Positions 1 through 8,235 of a DNA stretch of 64,000 bases are shown in pieces. The DNA lies in assembly GCA_041397775.1 (NCBI GenBank), contig JAWKWB010000003.1:1-64000 (forward strand), written 5' to 3'. The notes beneath the pieces are model-generated. The model did no database searches and was not told the DNA's origin. It saw nothing but the letters and a program-made list of their open reading frames with translations. Numbering within the stretch: position 1 is the first letter of the stretch; each line of letters opens with the position of its first letter. Position numbers and translations under genes: made by a program. The DNA comes from Ga0077555 sp041397775. GTDB lineage: Bacteria > Pseudomonadota > Alphaproteobacteria > Rhizobiales > Hyphomicrobiaceae.

Positions 1-861
1 CAATTCGTGCTCTCGCGCGGGCAGAAGCTCGACTGGTTCGAGTCGACGGAGATCATCGCGGAAGCCTGTCTGGCGGCGATGGCGCTCTACATCTTCATCG
101 CGCACAGTGCGACGGCATCGCAGCCCTATATCAGTCCGCGGCTGCTGCTCGATAAGAACTACATCATCGGCATTTCGCTGATCATGATCTTCGGCATGCT
201 CAACTTCACGCCGATGGTGCTCTTGCCGCCCTTGATGCAGAACCAGCTCGGCTACCCCGATGGCCTGATCGGATTCGTGGTCAGTTGGCGCGGTGCGGGG
301 GTGCTGAGCGGCTCGTTCGCGTCGATCTTCGCGCAACGCTTCGATCCACGATTCGGGATGGTGGCGGGGTTCAGCCTGCAGATCATTTCCGGGCTCTGGC
401 TGATGAGCCTCAATCTCAATGCGCAGCTTCCGGCGCTGTGCGCCAACGCCTATCTGCAGGGTCTTGCCGTCGGCCTCATCTGGACGCCGATCGTGACGAC
501 GGCCTTCCGGACGCTGAACCATGCGTTGCGGCCCGAGGGCATCGCGGTGATGCACCTGATGCGCAGCATCGGCTCGAGTTTCTTCATCTCCGTGTGCGTG
601 ACTGAAATCGTGCGCTCGACCAGCGCCAACTACAGCCGCCTGATGGAGAACATCACGCCCTACAACAAGCACCTGATCGAGCCGTCGACGATGGGGGCGT
701 GGACGACGGACACGGTGTCGGGAATGACGGCCATCGCCCGGGAGGTCACGCGGCAGGCGGCGCTCATCGGCTACATGAATGCCTTCGTGCTCTACACGTG
801 CGCATCCGCCATTGCCATTCCGCTGGTGCTCATGCTGGGCGGGCGGGCGAAGAAGGCGTGA
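1..861 (+). CDS. MFS transporter, DHA2 (EmrB/QacA) family, C-terminal part
   Basis: This is the C-terminal part of a drug/proton antiporter of the inner membrane; the gene begins upstream of the window, and the reading frame is open from base 1. The first residues, QFVLSRGQKLDWFES, match the RGQ-x-DWF segment found between the central helices of EmrB-type 14-helix exporters. At least five hydrophobic helices follow, and the protein ends in a basic tail (GGRAKKA). A GTG at base 7 could be read as a start, but the homologous segment already precedes it, so truncation by the window edge is far more likely. Such pumps usually sit after an EmrA-type membrane fusion gene, which would be off the left edge. 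The substrate cannot be deduced. Confidence 0.85.
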   Translation, partial: QFVLSRGQKLDWFESTEIIAEACLAAMALYIFIAHSATASQPYISPRLLLDKNYIIGISLIMIFGMLNFTPMVLLPPLMQNQLGYPDGLIGFVVSWRGAGVLSGSFASIFAQRFDPRFGMVAGFSLQIISGLWLMSLNLNAQLPALCANAYLQGLAVGLIWTPIVTTAFRTLNHALRPEGIAVMHLMRSIGSSFFISVCVTEIVRSTSANYSRLMENITPYNKHLIEPSTMGAWTTDTVSGMTAIAREVTRQAALIGYMNAFVLYTCASAIAIPLVLMLGGRAKKA

Positions 862-912
862 GGGGTTAGGCGGCGCGCAGTCTCATGGCGGTGCCCGACG
901 GCGCCGGGATGG

Positions 913-983
913 ACCCCGGCTCGGCGCGGCCGGGCTTCCGCCCGCCCACTTGGCCGGGGAACCGGAGGGAGGCGAGACCAGGG
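913..983. repeat. Palindromic repeat, copy A
   Basis: About 70 bases shared nearly base for base with the copy at 1278-1347, with a shorter relative at 1381-1431. It contains an inner hairpin (CGGGC TTCC GCCCG) and outer arms CCCCGGC / GCCGGGG around it. The pattern resembles REP-like extragenic palindromes; no transposase is near. Confidence 0.75.
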
Positions 984-1150
984 AGCGGCAGTGCGTCGGC
1001 AGGGCCAGCGGTTGAATGGGTCCTCGCGACAAGCGCGAGGAAGACAAAGAGGGGGCGAGGTGTCCGGGCGTGCGCCGAGCGGGGGGCCGCGCGCGGGGTC
1101 TCATGCGCTCGTCTCGCAGAGATTTGCCGTCTCACTCATCCCCACCGTTT

Positions 1151-1184
1151 CCCCGGAAGGCGCGCGGAGCGCGGCTGTCCGGGG
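1151..1184. repeat. Inverted repeat between repeat copies A and B
   Basis: Arms CCCCGGA and TCCGGGG enclose a GCGC-rich loop that can itself pair. It could form a stable stem in either strand. There is only a short T-rich tail (CCTTTC), so a terminator role is uncertain. Confidence 0.5.
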
Positions 1185-1277
1185 CCTTTCGCGGCGAGAG
1201 CCACGACGGGCGCGGCGGCGTGTGGCTGCCGTGCCTGGGCGTCGTGGCGACGCCGTGCTCCGATGGTGCCGCGAAAG

Positions 1278-1347
1278 ACCCCGGCTCGGCGCGGCGGGGC
1301 TTCCGCCCACCCGCTTGGCCGGGGAACCGGAGGAGAGGCGAGACCGG
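1278..1347. repeat. Palindromic repeat, copy B
   Basis: Second copy of the repeat at 913-983. The inner hairpin is GGGC TTCC GCCC, one base pair shorter than in copy A, while the outer CCCCGGC / GCCGGGG arms are intact. The downstream flank AACCGGAGG..GGCGAGACC is also shared with copy A. Confidence 0.75.
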
Positions 1348-1380
1348 AGAAGACTGCACCGGTTGCGACGAACCCAGCTG

Positions 1381-1431
1381 CGGCTCGGCGCGGCCGGGCT
1401 CTGGCCCACCCGCTTGGCCGGGGAACCGGGG
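1381..1431. repeat. Palindromic repeat, copy C (shorter)
   Basis: Third, shorter copy. The inner hairpin is GGGC TCTG GCCC: the loop sequence differs from copies A and B but the stem still pairs. It ends only about 17 bases from the rnhA stop codon. Confidence 0.65.
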
Positions 1432-1447
1432 GGGCTGTGTGCCTGCC

Positions 1448-1945
1448 CTACCGGGTTCGTGCCTCCGCGAGGCCTTCGCGGGCCAGTTCGTCGGCGCGCT
1501 CGTTCTCGGGGTGACCGGCGTGGCCCTTGACCCAGTGCCAGTCGATCTTGTGGCGATGCGTGGCCGCTTCCAGGCGCTGCCAGAGCTCGACGTTCTTCAC
1601 GGGCTTCTTGTCGGCCGTGCGCCAGCCGTTACGCTTCCAGCCGTGGATCCACTTCGTGATGCCGTCGCGCATGTAGATGGAATCGGTGTGCAGCGCGACG
1701 CTGGATGGCTTCTTGAGGGCCTCCAGGGCGGAGATGGCCGCGAGCAGCTCCATGCGATTATTCGTGGTGGGCGCTTCGCCACCCTTCAATTCCTTGCGGT
1801 GAGGCCCCGACATCAGGATCGCGCCCCAGCCGCCGGGACCGGGGTTCCCGGAACACGCACCGTCCGTATAGATGACGACGTGGGGCCGCGCACTCGTCCC
1901 GGCCGGTTCCGTGCCGGCATCCTTGGCTTGCTTGCGGCCGGTCAC
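1448..1945 (-). CDS. rnhA: Ribonuclease HI
   Basis: Hydrolyses the RNA strand of RNA:DNA hybrids in the cytoplasm, removing R-loops and primer remnants. The 165-residue product has about 20 extra residues before the RNase H fold. The carboxylate motifs are all present: TDGACSGNPGPGG, NNRMELLA, HTDSIYM and NERADELA, together with the basic KRNGW handle region and WVKGHAGH with its catalytic His. The GTG start is chosen because it overlaps the thrB stop in a GTGA junction, showing translational coupling; longer upstream readings lie inside thrB. The order ispH-thrB-rnhA is common in alphaproteobacteria. The assignment is secure; only the exact start is inferred. Confidence 0.94.
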   Translation of the reverse strand: MTGRKQAKDAGTEPAGTSARPHVVIYTDGACSGNPGPGGWGAILMSGPHRKELKGGEAPTTNNRMELLAAISALEALKKPSSVALHTDSIYMRDGITKWIHGWKRNGWRTADKKPVKNVELWQRLEAATHRHKIDWHWVKGHAGHPENERADELAREGLAEARTR

Positions 1946-2913
1946 GATCGCGTCTCCAGTCCGTAGGCGGTGGCGTCGCGCACCGAGGCGTGGAACAGAA
2001 GGCGCGACAGGTATTCGCCGGGGTCCTTGCGCTGCACGAGCGCATCGGGCGGCGTGTTGATCCAATCGTAGGCGCGCGTCAGCAGGAAGCGCAGGGCGGC
2101 GCCGCGCGCGAGGATCGGCATGGCCGCGACCTCTTCAGGGCTCAGCGGCCGCACGTGCTGGTAGCCGGCGAACAGGGCGCGCCCCTTCTCGAGATCGAAG
2201 CTGCCGTCAGGCTCGAAGCACCAGGCATTGAGACACACGGCGACGTCGTAGGCGAGCGCGTCGGTACAGGCGAAATAGAAGTCGATGAGCCCGGACAGCC
2301 GGCCATCGAGAAAGAAGACGTTATCCGGGAAAAGATCGGCGTGAATGACGCCTTGCGGCAGTCCGCGCGGCCAGTGAGCGTCGTGATGTGCAAGCTCGGC
2401 GCGGATGGTATCGCCCAGCCCCGGTGCGATCTCCTCGGTGCGGCTCTCGAACTTCTCGAAAAGGGGACGCCAGGCCTGCTGGCCCAGGCCATTGACGCGC
2501 CGCATGGCGAAATCGCTGCCCGCCAGATGCAGGCGCGCCAGGGCTTCGCCGACGGCGGCGCAATGGGAGGCGGTGGGCTTGCGCATCCAGCCGCCGTCGA
2601 TAAACGTCACGAACGCGGCGGGCCGGCCCGCGATCTCGCCGAGGTTGCGGCCGGCGCGGTCGCGCAGCGGCACGGGGCAGGTGAGGCCGCGCGCCGCCAG
2701 ATGCTCCATCAATTCCAGGAAGAAGGGCAGCTCCGCGGGGTCGACGCGCTTCTCGTAGAGCGTGAGGATGTAGCGGCCCGTGCTGGTGACGACGAGATAG
2801 TTGGTGTTCTCCACGCCCTCGGCGATGCCCTTGTAGGACACGAGCGTGCCCAGCTCGTAGCTGGCGACGAGCGCGCCGAGCTCGGCCTCCGTGACTTCCG
2901 TATAGACGGCCAT
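1942..2913 (-). CDS. thrB: Homoserine kinase (APH-fold type)
   Basis: Phosphorylates homoserine with ATP to O-phosphohomoserine in threonine synthesis. The 323-residue protein belongs to the aminoglycoside phosphotransferase-like homoserine kinases of proteobacteria, not the GHMP class. Visible features are the N-terminal MAVYTEV start with the GVENTNY strand typical of this family, the catalytic loop VIHADLFPDNVFF and the metal-binding GLIDFYFAC segment. It lies 38 bases after ispH on the same strand and overlaps rnhA by four bases, so the three genes are probably one transcript. The start at MAVYTEV is chosen because the family begins there; upstream in-frame sequence is a shadow of ispH. 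Confidence 0.95.
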   Translation of the reverse strand: MAVYTEVTEAELGALVASYELGTLVSYKGIAEGVENTNYLVVTSTGRYILTLYEKRVDPAELPFFLELMEHLAARGLTCPVPLRDRAGRNLGEIAGRPAAFVTFIDGGWMRKPTASHCAAVGEALARLHLAGSDFAMRRVNGLGQQAWRPLFEKFESRTEEIAPGLGDTIRAELAHHDAHWPRGLPQGVIHADLFPDNVFFLDGRLSGLIDFYFACTDALAYDVAVCLNAWCFEPDGSFDLEKGRALFAGYQHVRPLSPEEVAAMPILARGAALRFLLTRAYDWINTPPDALVQRKDPGEYLSRLLFHASVRDATAYGLETRS

Positions 2914-2951
2914 GGCCGATTGTCCCCACTCGATCCGATCTGCCGTTGCCG

Positions 2952-3914
2952 TCAGAGAACGTCGCGCAATTCGCGCGGCACGTTGAAGGCGATGCGCTCG
3001 TCGGCCGTGCGGACCGTCTCGACCGTGACCGCAAATCGCTGCTCGAGCGCTGCAATGATTTCGTCGACGAGCACTTCGGGTGCCGATGCGCCGGCGGAGA
3101 TGCCGAGGGTGCGAATGCCCGCCAGGTCGTTCCACGGCAGCTCGCTCGCGCGCTGGACGAGGAGGGCCTTGGCGCACCCGCTGCGCTTGGCGACCTCGAC
3201 GAGGCGCAGCGAATTGGAGCTGTTGGGCGCACCGACGACCAGGACGCAATCGGCGCGGCCGGCAATGGCCTTCACCGCCTGCTGCCGGTTGGTGGTGGCG
3301 TAGCAGATGTCCTCCTTGTGCGGCCCCACGATCGCGGGAAAGCGCGCCTTGAGAACGGCGATGATCTCCGCCGTGTCGTCGACGGACAGCGTCGTCTGGG
3401 TGATGTAGGCGAGCCGGGTCGCGTCGTCGGGCATCAGGCTGCGGGCGTCCTCCACCGTCTCGATGAGCGTCACGGCACCATCGGGGATCTGGCCCATGGT
3501 GCCGATCACTTCGGGATGGCCCTGGTGGCCGATGAGCAGGACGTGGCGGTCATCGCGGCTGTGGTTCTCGGCCTCCACGTGGACCTTGGAGACGAGTGGG
3601 CAGGTGGCGTCGAGATAGAACATGTTGCGGGCCCGCGCGGCGGCAGGCACGGCCTTGGGTACGCCATGTGCTGAAAATATCACAGGCGCTTCGGTTTCCG
3701 GGATCTCATCCAGCTCCTCGACGAAGACCGCCCCTTTTTGCCTCAATTCCTCCACCACAAAGCGGTTGTGGACGATCTCGTGACGCACATAGACAGGCGG
3801 GCCGTACTTGCGCAGAGCAAGCTCTACGATCTGGATGGCGCGGTCCACCCCGGCGCAGAAGCCGCGAGGGGCCGCCAGGAGCACGGTCAGTGCGTTCTTG
3901 TCAGGTGTCTGCAT
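2952..3914 (-). CDS. ispH: 4-hydroxy-3-methylbut-2-enyl diphosphate reductase
   Basis: Last step of the MEP isoprenoid pathway: reduction of HMBPP to isopentenyl and dimethylallyl diphosphate by an iron-sulfur enzyme. The three cluster cysteines are visible in RGFCAGVDRAI, DATCPLVSKVH and RSGCAKALL. The substrate-binding histidines (RHEIVHN, GHQGHPEV) and the TQTTLS segment are also present. At 320 residues from MQTPDKN the length matches the family. In-frame Met codons further upstream would add an unconserved tail and were rejected. It is the first gene of the ispH-thrB-rnhA run and is divergent from the lipoprotein gene, with about 208 bases between the starts. As an Fe-S enzyme it depends on the Suf machinery at the other end of the window. 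Confidence 0.96.
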   Translation of the reverse strand: MQTPDKNALTVLLAAPRGFCAGVDRAIQIVELALRKYGPPVYVRHEIVHNRFVVEELRQKGAVFVEELDEIPETEAPVIFSAHGVPKAVPAAARARNMFYLDATCPLVSKVHVEAENHSRDDRHVLLIGHQGHPEVIGTMGQIPDGAVTLIETVEDARSLMPDDATRLAYITQTTLSVDDTAEIIAVLKARFPAIVGPHKEDICYATTNRQQAVKAIAGRADCVLVVGAPNSSNSLRLVEVAKRSGCAKALLVQRASELPWNDLAGIRTLGISAGASAPEVLVDEIIAALEQRFAVTVETVRTADERIAFNVPRELRDVL

Positions 3915-4122
3915 TGGGGCTCGGTCGATCGTGTCGGTGCGGGTCCTGTGGTTGCACGGCGTCGTCGGTGCAAAACTATCCCCGGTCATGGGGCGCTGTG
4001 GCGAGGTGCTACACTTGACTTGTGATTTCAACAAGCGCCATGGTGGCGCCGTTCGGCTTGGGGGGAAGTGGTCAGCGGCGCGTGAGATGCTGCGGCCCGG
4101 ATCGAACGGGGATCAGGTGGGA

Positions 4123-4767
4123 ATGCAAGCAACGAGGCTGTATCAGGCCGCACGGATGACGTTGGCCATGGGCGTCGTTTGTACGGTGACCGCTGGCTGC
4201 GGGATGTCCTCGCTCACCTCCGGCATCGGCGGCGGCATGTTCGGTGGCGGCGCGGCCTCCAAGAACTCGAATGAGCCCGTCACGCGCGAAAAGATGCTGA
4301 CGGCTGCGATCAGCAACAATTCCATGGGGATCGGCGGCGATGTGGCGGGTGGCTGTCCGCGCTTTCTCGTCTGGCCGCGCGACCATCACGTGACGATCTA
4401 CGAGGCGGGGCGCGCCGGCGATGGCCTTGCCGTCGTGCATCGCGGCGAGATCACGCAGACCGCGCGGGAGTGCCAGTTGGCCGGCAACCGCGTTACCGTG
4501 AAATATGGCTTCTCCGGCCGGATCCTGCTCGGGCCGCGGGGGAGACCGGGCGACGTTTCGCTGCCCGTGAACATCTTCGTCACGGATGCCAAGCGCCAGC
4601 GCATCCAAAGCGAGACGGCGGTTGTGAACGTGGCCGTCAATGCCGATAAGCCGATCGGCTATTTCTCGTCGGTGAAGACCTTGAGCTTCGACGTGCCCGA
4701 GGGCGCGCGTCCCGGCGAATTCGAGATCTTCGTCGGCTTCGACCAGAAAGCGCCCGGCGCCGGCTGA
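4123..4767 (+). CDS. Putative lipoprotein of unknown function
   Basis: A 214-residue exported protein. The N-terminus MQATRLYQ..MTLAMGVVCTVTAGC has a short basic region, a hydrophobic stretch and a lipobox ending in TAGC, so it should be lipidated and membrane-anchored. A Gly/Ser-rich linker follows, then a beta-rich domain with a GGCPRFLVWPRD motif. I recognise the style as a conserved alphaproteobacterial lipoprotein but cannot name a function. The start is set at 4123 because AGGTGGGA lies just upstream; 4156 is an alternative that keeps the lipobox. It is convergent with the DUF900 gene, 122 bases away; that gap holds nothing I can name. Confidence 0.7.
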   Translation: MQATRLYQAARMTLAMGVVCTVTAGCGMSSLTSGIGGGMFGGGAASKNSNEPVTREKMLTAAISNNSMGIGGDVAGGCPRFLVWPRDHHVTIYEAGRAGDGLAVVHRGEITQTARECQLAGNRVTVKYGFSGRILLGPRGRPGDVSLPVNIFVTDAKRQRIQSETAVVNVAVNADKPIGYFSSVKTLSFDVPEGARPGEFEIFVGFDQKAPGAG

Positions 4768-4889
4768 TCCGGCGGGCGGCCTCTCGCTCGCTCCTTCCTC
4801 ACTCCTTCCCGGCCAGTCCTCCCGGTGTGTCGTTGCCGAGCAGGCGACCCGCTCTGTCGCGTGACGCCGGCCGTGCTCGTCTCCCCGTT

Positions 4890-6557
4890 CTATTCGTCCC
4901 GGTAGAGCCAGAACGTGCCGCCCGACGGCAGGATGTGCGGCTCGAACTGCGGCAGACGTTTGTCCGGGGGCAGGCGGGTGCTTTCGAGGAACAGCTTGGC
5001 GATGTCCTTGATCAGCACCTCGCGGTCCGCGAACGTCGCGTGATTGAGGCCGAAGAGGCTGTCCTCGATCGCCGAAATGTCGATCGTATCGACGCCGTCC
5101 GTAACCAACGGGAGATCGCCGGGCGGAACGTAGCCGGCAGGCTTGTCGCCGAGCCTGGCACGCCGGATGTATTCGGAGAAGCTCAACGCCTTGTCGTTGG
5201 CGGAGGCGAGTAGCGTCATGCCGGAGCGCACACCCTTGATGCGCTGGGCGATGTCTTCGAAGTTGTCCCGGGTCACGTCGGGCGCGGCAAAGATCACCTC
5301 GCCGAACTGGGGAATCGCACGGCGTGCCGTCGGCTGGCGTGCAAAGTCTTCGAGCACGCGCAGCAGCGCCACCGATCCCATGCTGTGGGCGATGAGGTGG
5401 ATGCGCTTGGCGCCCGTCTCGCGCGACACCCGCTCCAGGAACTCGCGCAACGCATTGCGTGACAGGTCGATCCGCTCGCGATCGGTGCCGTAGCCGCCCT
5501 TGGTGCCCATCGACGGCCAGCTGAACAGCAGCGGAATGCCGTCGAAATCGAGGTCGAACGTGATCTGGGCTGCGCGATAGAGCGCGTCGTCGAAGCTGTT
5601 GTTGAAGCCGTGCACGAAGACGAAGGCCTGGTCCTTGAAGGTCTTGGCCTTGGCCAGATGCGCGCGCGTGGCCGCGAAGAACGTTTCCGGCGACATCGTG
5701 CCGACTTCGAACACAGCGAAGTGCTGGGCGGGATCCTCGCTGCCCCAGGGGATCGTGAAGAGCACGAGGTCCCACTCGGGGCGCGGGATCTGGCCGCGGT
5801 CGCGTCCCTCGCGCGGCACGGTAACGATGGCCTTGCCGTAAGTGATGGCGCGCGCCGGCGCGGCACCGAAGGAGCGGATTTCAGTCTTGAAGGCGACGCT
5901 TTTGCGCGGGGGGCCTTCCTGGCGCGTGGTGCCGAAATAGACCTCGACCTCGGCATACCTGGATGTTGCCGGGGCGGCCTTGTCGACGGTGGCGGCCGGC
6001 GGGGTCATGGACCGGGTCGAAAAACCACCCCCGCCGCCCCCGCCGCCGCGACGGCTTTTCTTCTTCTTGCGGCTTCGACGCTCGGCCACGCCCTGATCGG
6101 TTCTGCGGGCGCGTGTGGCCACCGAGCCTTCCAGGCTCTGGAGCCCCAGGACCTCGAGCGATGCGGCCTTGCGGCGGCTGCGCGGGAGGGCCGTCGCATC
6201 GAACACGATTTCAACCGTGTCGACGAAGCGCCCCGCATCGTCTTGCGGATCGATCTCGCGCGTGCGCTCGCCGGTCGAGAGGCGGATGACGCCCCGATCC
6301 TCGTAATGCACGCGGCCGTCGGCATAGGTGACGATGATGCGCCGGATGGCGACGGCGCCGCGCTTGGACTTTACGCGCAATGCCTTGAACGTGCCTTCGG
6401 CCTTGGACACGTCGACGACGACGCTTTTCTGATTGGCCTTGACGTCGGTGTTGCCGATGGCGATCAGCTTGTCCGTCGTGTCATCCTGCGTCTGCGCCGA
6501 AACCGGCGTCAGCGCGAACGCACAGAAAAACAACGCCAGCGCGATTAGTCTGATCAT
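4890..6557 (-). CDS. Exported alpha/beta hydrolase, DUF900 family
   Basis: A 555-residue protein with a cleavable signal peptide (MIRLIALALFFCAFALTPVSAQ). Its N-terminal domain of about 130 residues is of unknown fold. A highly basic then poly-glycine linker (KKKKSRR followed by eight Gly) leads to a DUF900 alpha/beta-hydrolase domain. That domain shows VEVYFGTTR, FVHGFNNSFDDALYRA, LFSWPS, the nucleophile motif HLIAHSMGS, and NHATFADRE supplying the likely His. Related proteins are esterase or lipase-like, but the substrate is unknown. It lies 56 bases downstream of paaE on the same strand and could be read through from the paa operon, though nothing links the functions. Confidence 0.85.
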   Translation of the reverse strand: MIRLIALALFFCAFALTPVSAQTQDDTTDKLIAIGNTDVKANQKSVVVDVSKAEGTFKALRVKSKRGAVAIRRIIVTYADGRVHYEDRGVIRLSTGERTREIDPQDDAGRFVDTVEIVFDATALPRSRRKAASLEVLGLQSLEGSVATRARRTDQGVAERRSRKKKKSRRGGGGGGGGFSTRSMTPPAATVDKAAPATSRYAEVEVYFGTTRQEGPPRKSVAFKTEIRSFGAAPARAITYGKAIVTVPREGRDRGQIPRPEWDLVLFTIPWGSEDPAQHFAVFEVGTMSPETFFAATRAHLAKAKTFKDQAFVFVHGFNNSFDDALYRAAQITFDLDFDGIPLLFSWPSMGTKGGYGTDRERIDLSRNALREFLERVSRETGAKRIHLIAHSMGSVALLRVLEDFARQPTARRAIPQFGEVIFAAPDVTRDNFEDIAQRIKGVRSGMTLLASANDKALSFSEYIRRARLGDKPAGYVPPGDLPLVTDGVDTIDISAIEDSLFGLNHATFADREVLIKDIAKLFLESTRLPPDKRLPQFEPHILPSGGTFWLYRDE

Positions 6558-6613
6558 CCGGCCCAATCCCCCCCGTGTCGCACACCCGCGCTGTGCGCCC
6601 GTCGTGGGCGGCG

Positions 6614-7699
6614 CTACATCTGATCGTAGTCGATCAGCAACCGGTCGCCGGTCGCAACCGCCTGGCAGGTGAGCACGAAGCCCTGGTCCGTCTCCCAGGG
6701 CTCCAGGCTGTAATTCACGCGCATGGTCGCGCTGCCTTCGACGATCTTCGCCCGGCAGGTGCAGCACATGCCGCCCTTGCAGGAATACGGCGCCCGGATG
6801 CCCGCGCGCAAGGCGGCATCGAGCACGGCCTCGTCCGCGCGGGCCTCGAAGCGATGCCGCGTGCCGTCGATGATGGCCAGAACCTCGGTAACGGCGCCCG
6901 GCGTCGATGTGTGCGGCGGGCGCACGCCGGGCGATGGCTGGCGCTGGACCGCCGGTCCGGCCGAGAACAACTCGTGATGGATCTGGCGCGGCGGTACACC
7001 CAGCGACGCCAGCGTGTCGCGGGCCTCCTTGATCATGGCGCTCGGTCCGCACAGGAAGGCGTGGGCCAGCCCCGAGACGGGAACCAGCCGTTCCAGCAGC
7101 GTGCGGATCTTGGCGGCATCGACGCGGCCTGCGAGGATCGGCGTATCGGCATTGTCGCTGCGTGAGAGAACGTTGAGCAGCGTGAAGCGGTCGAGGTAGC
7201 GGTCCTTGAGATCGTCGAGTTCGCCGCCAAACAGCGCGCTCTCAGCGGTGCGGTTGCCGTAGACCAGTGTCACGCGGAGGTTCGGCTCCGTTGCGAGGGC
7301 GTGGCGCACGATGGCGATGATCGGCGTGATGCCTGCGCCAGCGGCTATGGCGAGGATATCGCGCGGCTTGCCATCACCTTCCGGCAGGACGAAGCGGCCC
7401 TGCGGCGGCATCACATCGAGCATCATGCCGGGTTCGAGCCGTGTGTTGGCCCACGTCGAGAACTGGCCGCCATCGAGCTGCTTGATGGCGATGCGCAAGC
7501 CCCGCTCGCCCGGACCGGAGCAGATCGAGTAGGTGCGGCGCTGCTCGGCCCCCTCCAGCACCGTGCGCACCGGCACATGCTGGCCCGGCTTGAAGGCGAA
7601 GCCGGCGCGCTTGTCCTCGGGCACGTCCAGTGTCACGGAGATCGCATCGGCGGTTTCGCGCTTTACCGCGACAATGCGCAGGGGCGTGTAATCATGCAT
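6614..7699 (-). CDS. paaE: 1,2-phenylacetyl-CoA epoxidase, reductase subunit E
   Basis: Passes electrons from NADPH to the diiron subunit PaaA of the phenylacetyl-CoA epoxidase. The 361-residue protein has a ferredoxin-reductase front half with the FAD motif RRTYSICSG and nucleotide-binding AGAGITPIIAI and FLCGPSAMI. A C-terminal plant-type 2Fe-2S domain has the cluster cysteines in APYSCKGGMCCTCRA and VLTCQA. The length matches PaaE. The start at MHDYTPLR follows a purine-rich site and lies 8 bases from the paaD stop, so it is the last gene of paaABCDE. Confidence 0.95.
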   Translation of the reverse strand: MHDYTPLRIVAVKRETADAISVTLDVPEDKRAGFAFKPGQHVPVRTVLEGAEQRRTYSICSGPGERGLRIAIKQLDGGQFSTWANTRLEPGMMLDVMPPQGRFVLPEGDGKPRDILAIAAGAGITPIIAIVRHALATEPNLRVTLVYGNRTAESALFGGELDDLKDRYLDRFTLLNVLSRSDNADTPILAGRVDAAKIRTLLERLVPVSGLAHAFLCGPSAMIKEARDTLASLGVPPRQIHHELFSAGPAVQRQPSPGVRPPHTSTPGAVTEVLAIIDGTRHRFEARADEAVLDAALRAGIRAPYSCKGGMCCTCRAKIVEGSATMRVNYSLEPWETDQGFVLTCQAVATGDRLLIDYDQM

Positions 7700-7707
7700 C
7701 GGCGGCC

Positions 7708-8235
7708 TCACAGGCACTTGAAATAGTCGAACGGCTCGCGGCAGGCGCGGCATCGCCACAGCGCCTTGCACGGTGTCGAGCCGAATTCGGAGATGCGCTC
7801 GGTGTCGCTCGACCCGCAGTGCGGGCAGGCGATCTCCTGCGTACCCAGGACGAGGGCGCCGCATGTGCGGCGGGCGGGCGGTGCGATGCCGAACGCGGTC
7901 AGCTTGCGGCGGCCCTCCTCGGTGATGTCGTCCGTCGTCCAGGGCGGAGAGAGCACCGTTTCGACGTGCGCGTCGGCGAGCCCGGCTTCGGTGAGCGCCA
8001 CCTCGACGGCGAGCGCGATGGCCTGCGTCGCAGGGCAGCCGGTGTAGGTCGGCGTCAGCGCAACGACGATGCGGCCGTCCCGGCGCATGACGCTGCGCAA
8101 TATGCCCAGATCGGCCAGTGTGACGACGGGGATCTCGGGATCGGGCACGCCGGCGGCCACCGCTGCAGCCCGTGCCAAGTCCGCATCGGGTGCAGGCGCG
8201 GTCTGTCCGGAGATGGCGGCTGTGTCCGTCACCAT
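7708..8235 (-). CDS. paaD: 1,2-phenylacetyl-CoA epoxidase subunit D (PaaD/PaaJ)
   Basis: A small protein needed for epoxidase activity, thought to help cofactor maturation. The 175 residues comprise a MIP18/DUF59-type domain (GVPDPEIPVVTLADLGIL, TPTYTGCPATQAI) and a C-terminal zinc-ribbon-like tail with CPHCGSS and CRACREPFDYFKC. The ATG overlaps the paaC stop by seven bases, indicating coupling. It shares its fold with the SufT-like protein of the Suf locus in this window, but the gene context and cysteine tail clearly place it with Paa. Confidence 0.94.
   Translation of the reverse strand: MVTDTAAISGQTAPAPDADLARAAAVAAGVPDPEIPVVTLADLGILRSVMRRDGRIVVALTPTYTGCPATQAIALAVEVALTEAGLADAHVETVLSPPWTTDDITEEGRRKLTAFGIAPPARRTCGALVLGTQEIACPHCGSSDTERISEFGSTPCKALWRCRACREPFDYFKCL

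Larger units (their letters stand above)
862..1447. other. Gene-free island rich in palindromic repeats
   Basis: About 586 bases between the exporter and rnhA with no credible gene: the open frames across it are arginine/proline/glycine-rich and typical of noncoding high-GC DNA. It holds three copies of a hairpin-bearing repeat (annotated separately) and one further strong inverted repeat. rnhA ends at its right border, so it is flanked by the 3' ends of two convergent genes and may act in termination or simply be a landing zone for repeats. Confidence 0.7.

Noticed and set aside
885..1966. Long open frames across the repeat island and rnhA region on the plus strand
   Set aside because: They are Arg/Pro/Gly-rich, overlap antisense to rnhA and look like high-GC shadow frames with no domain.
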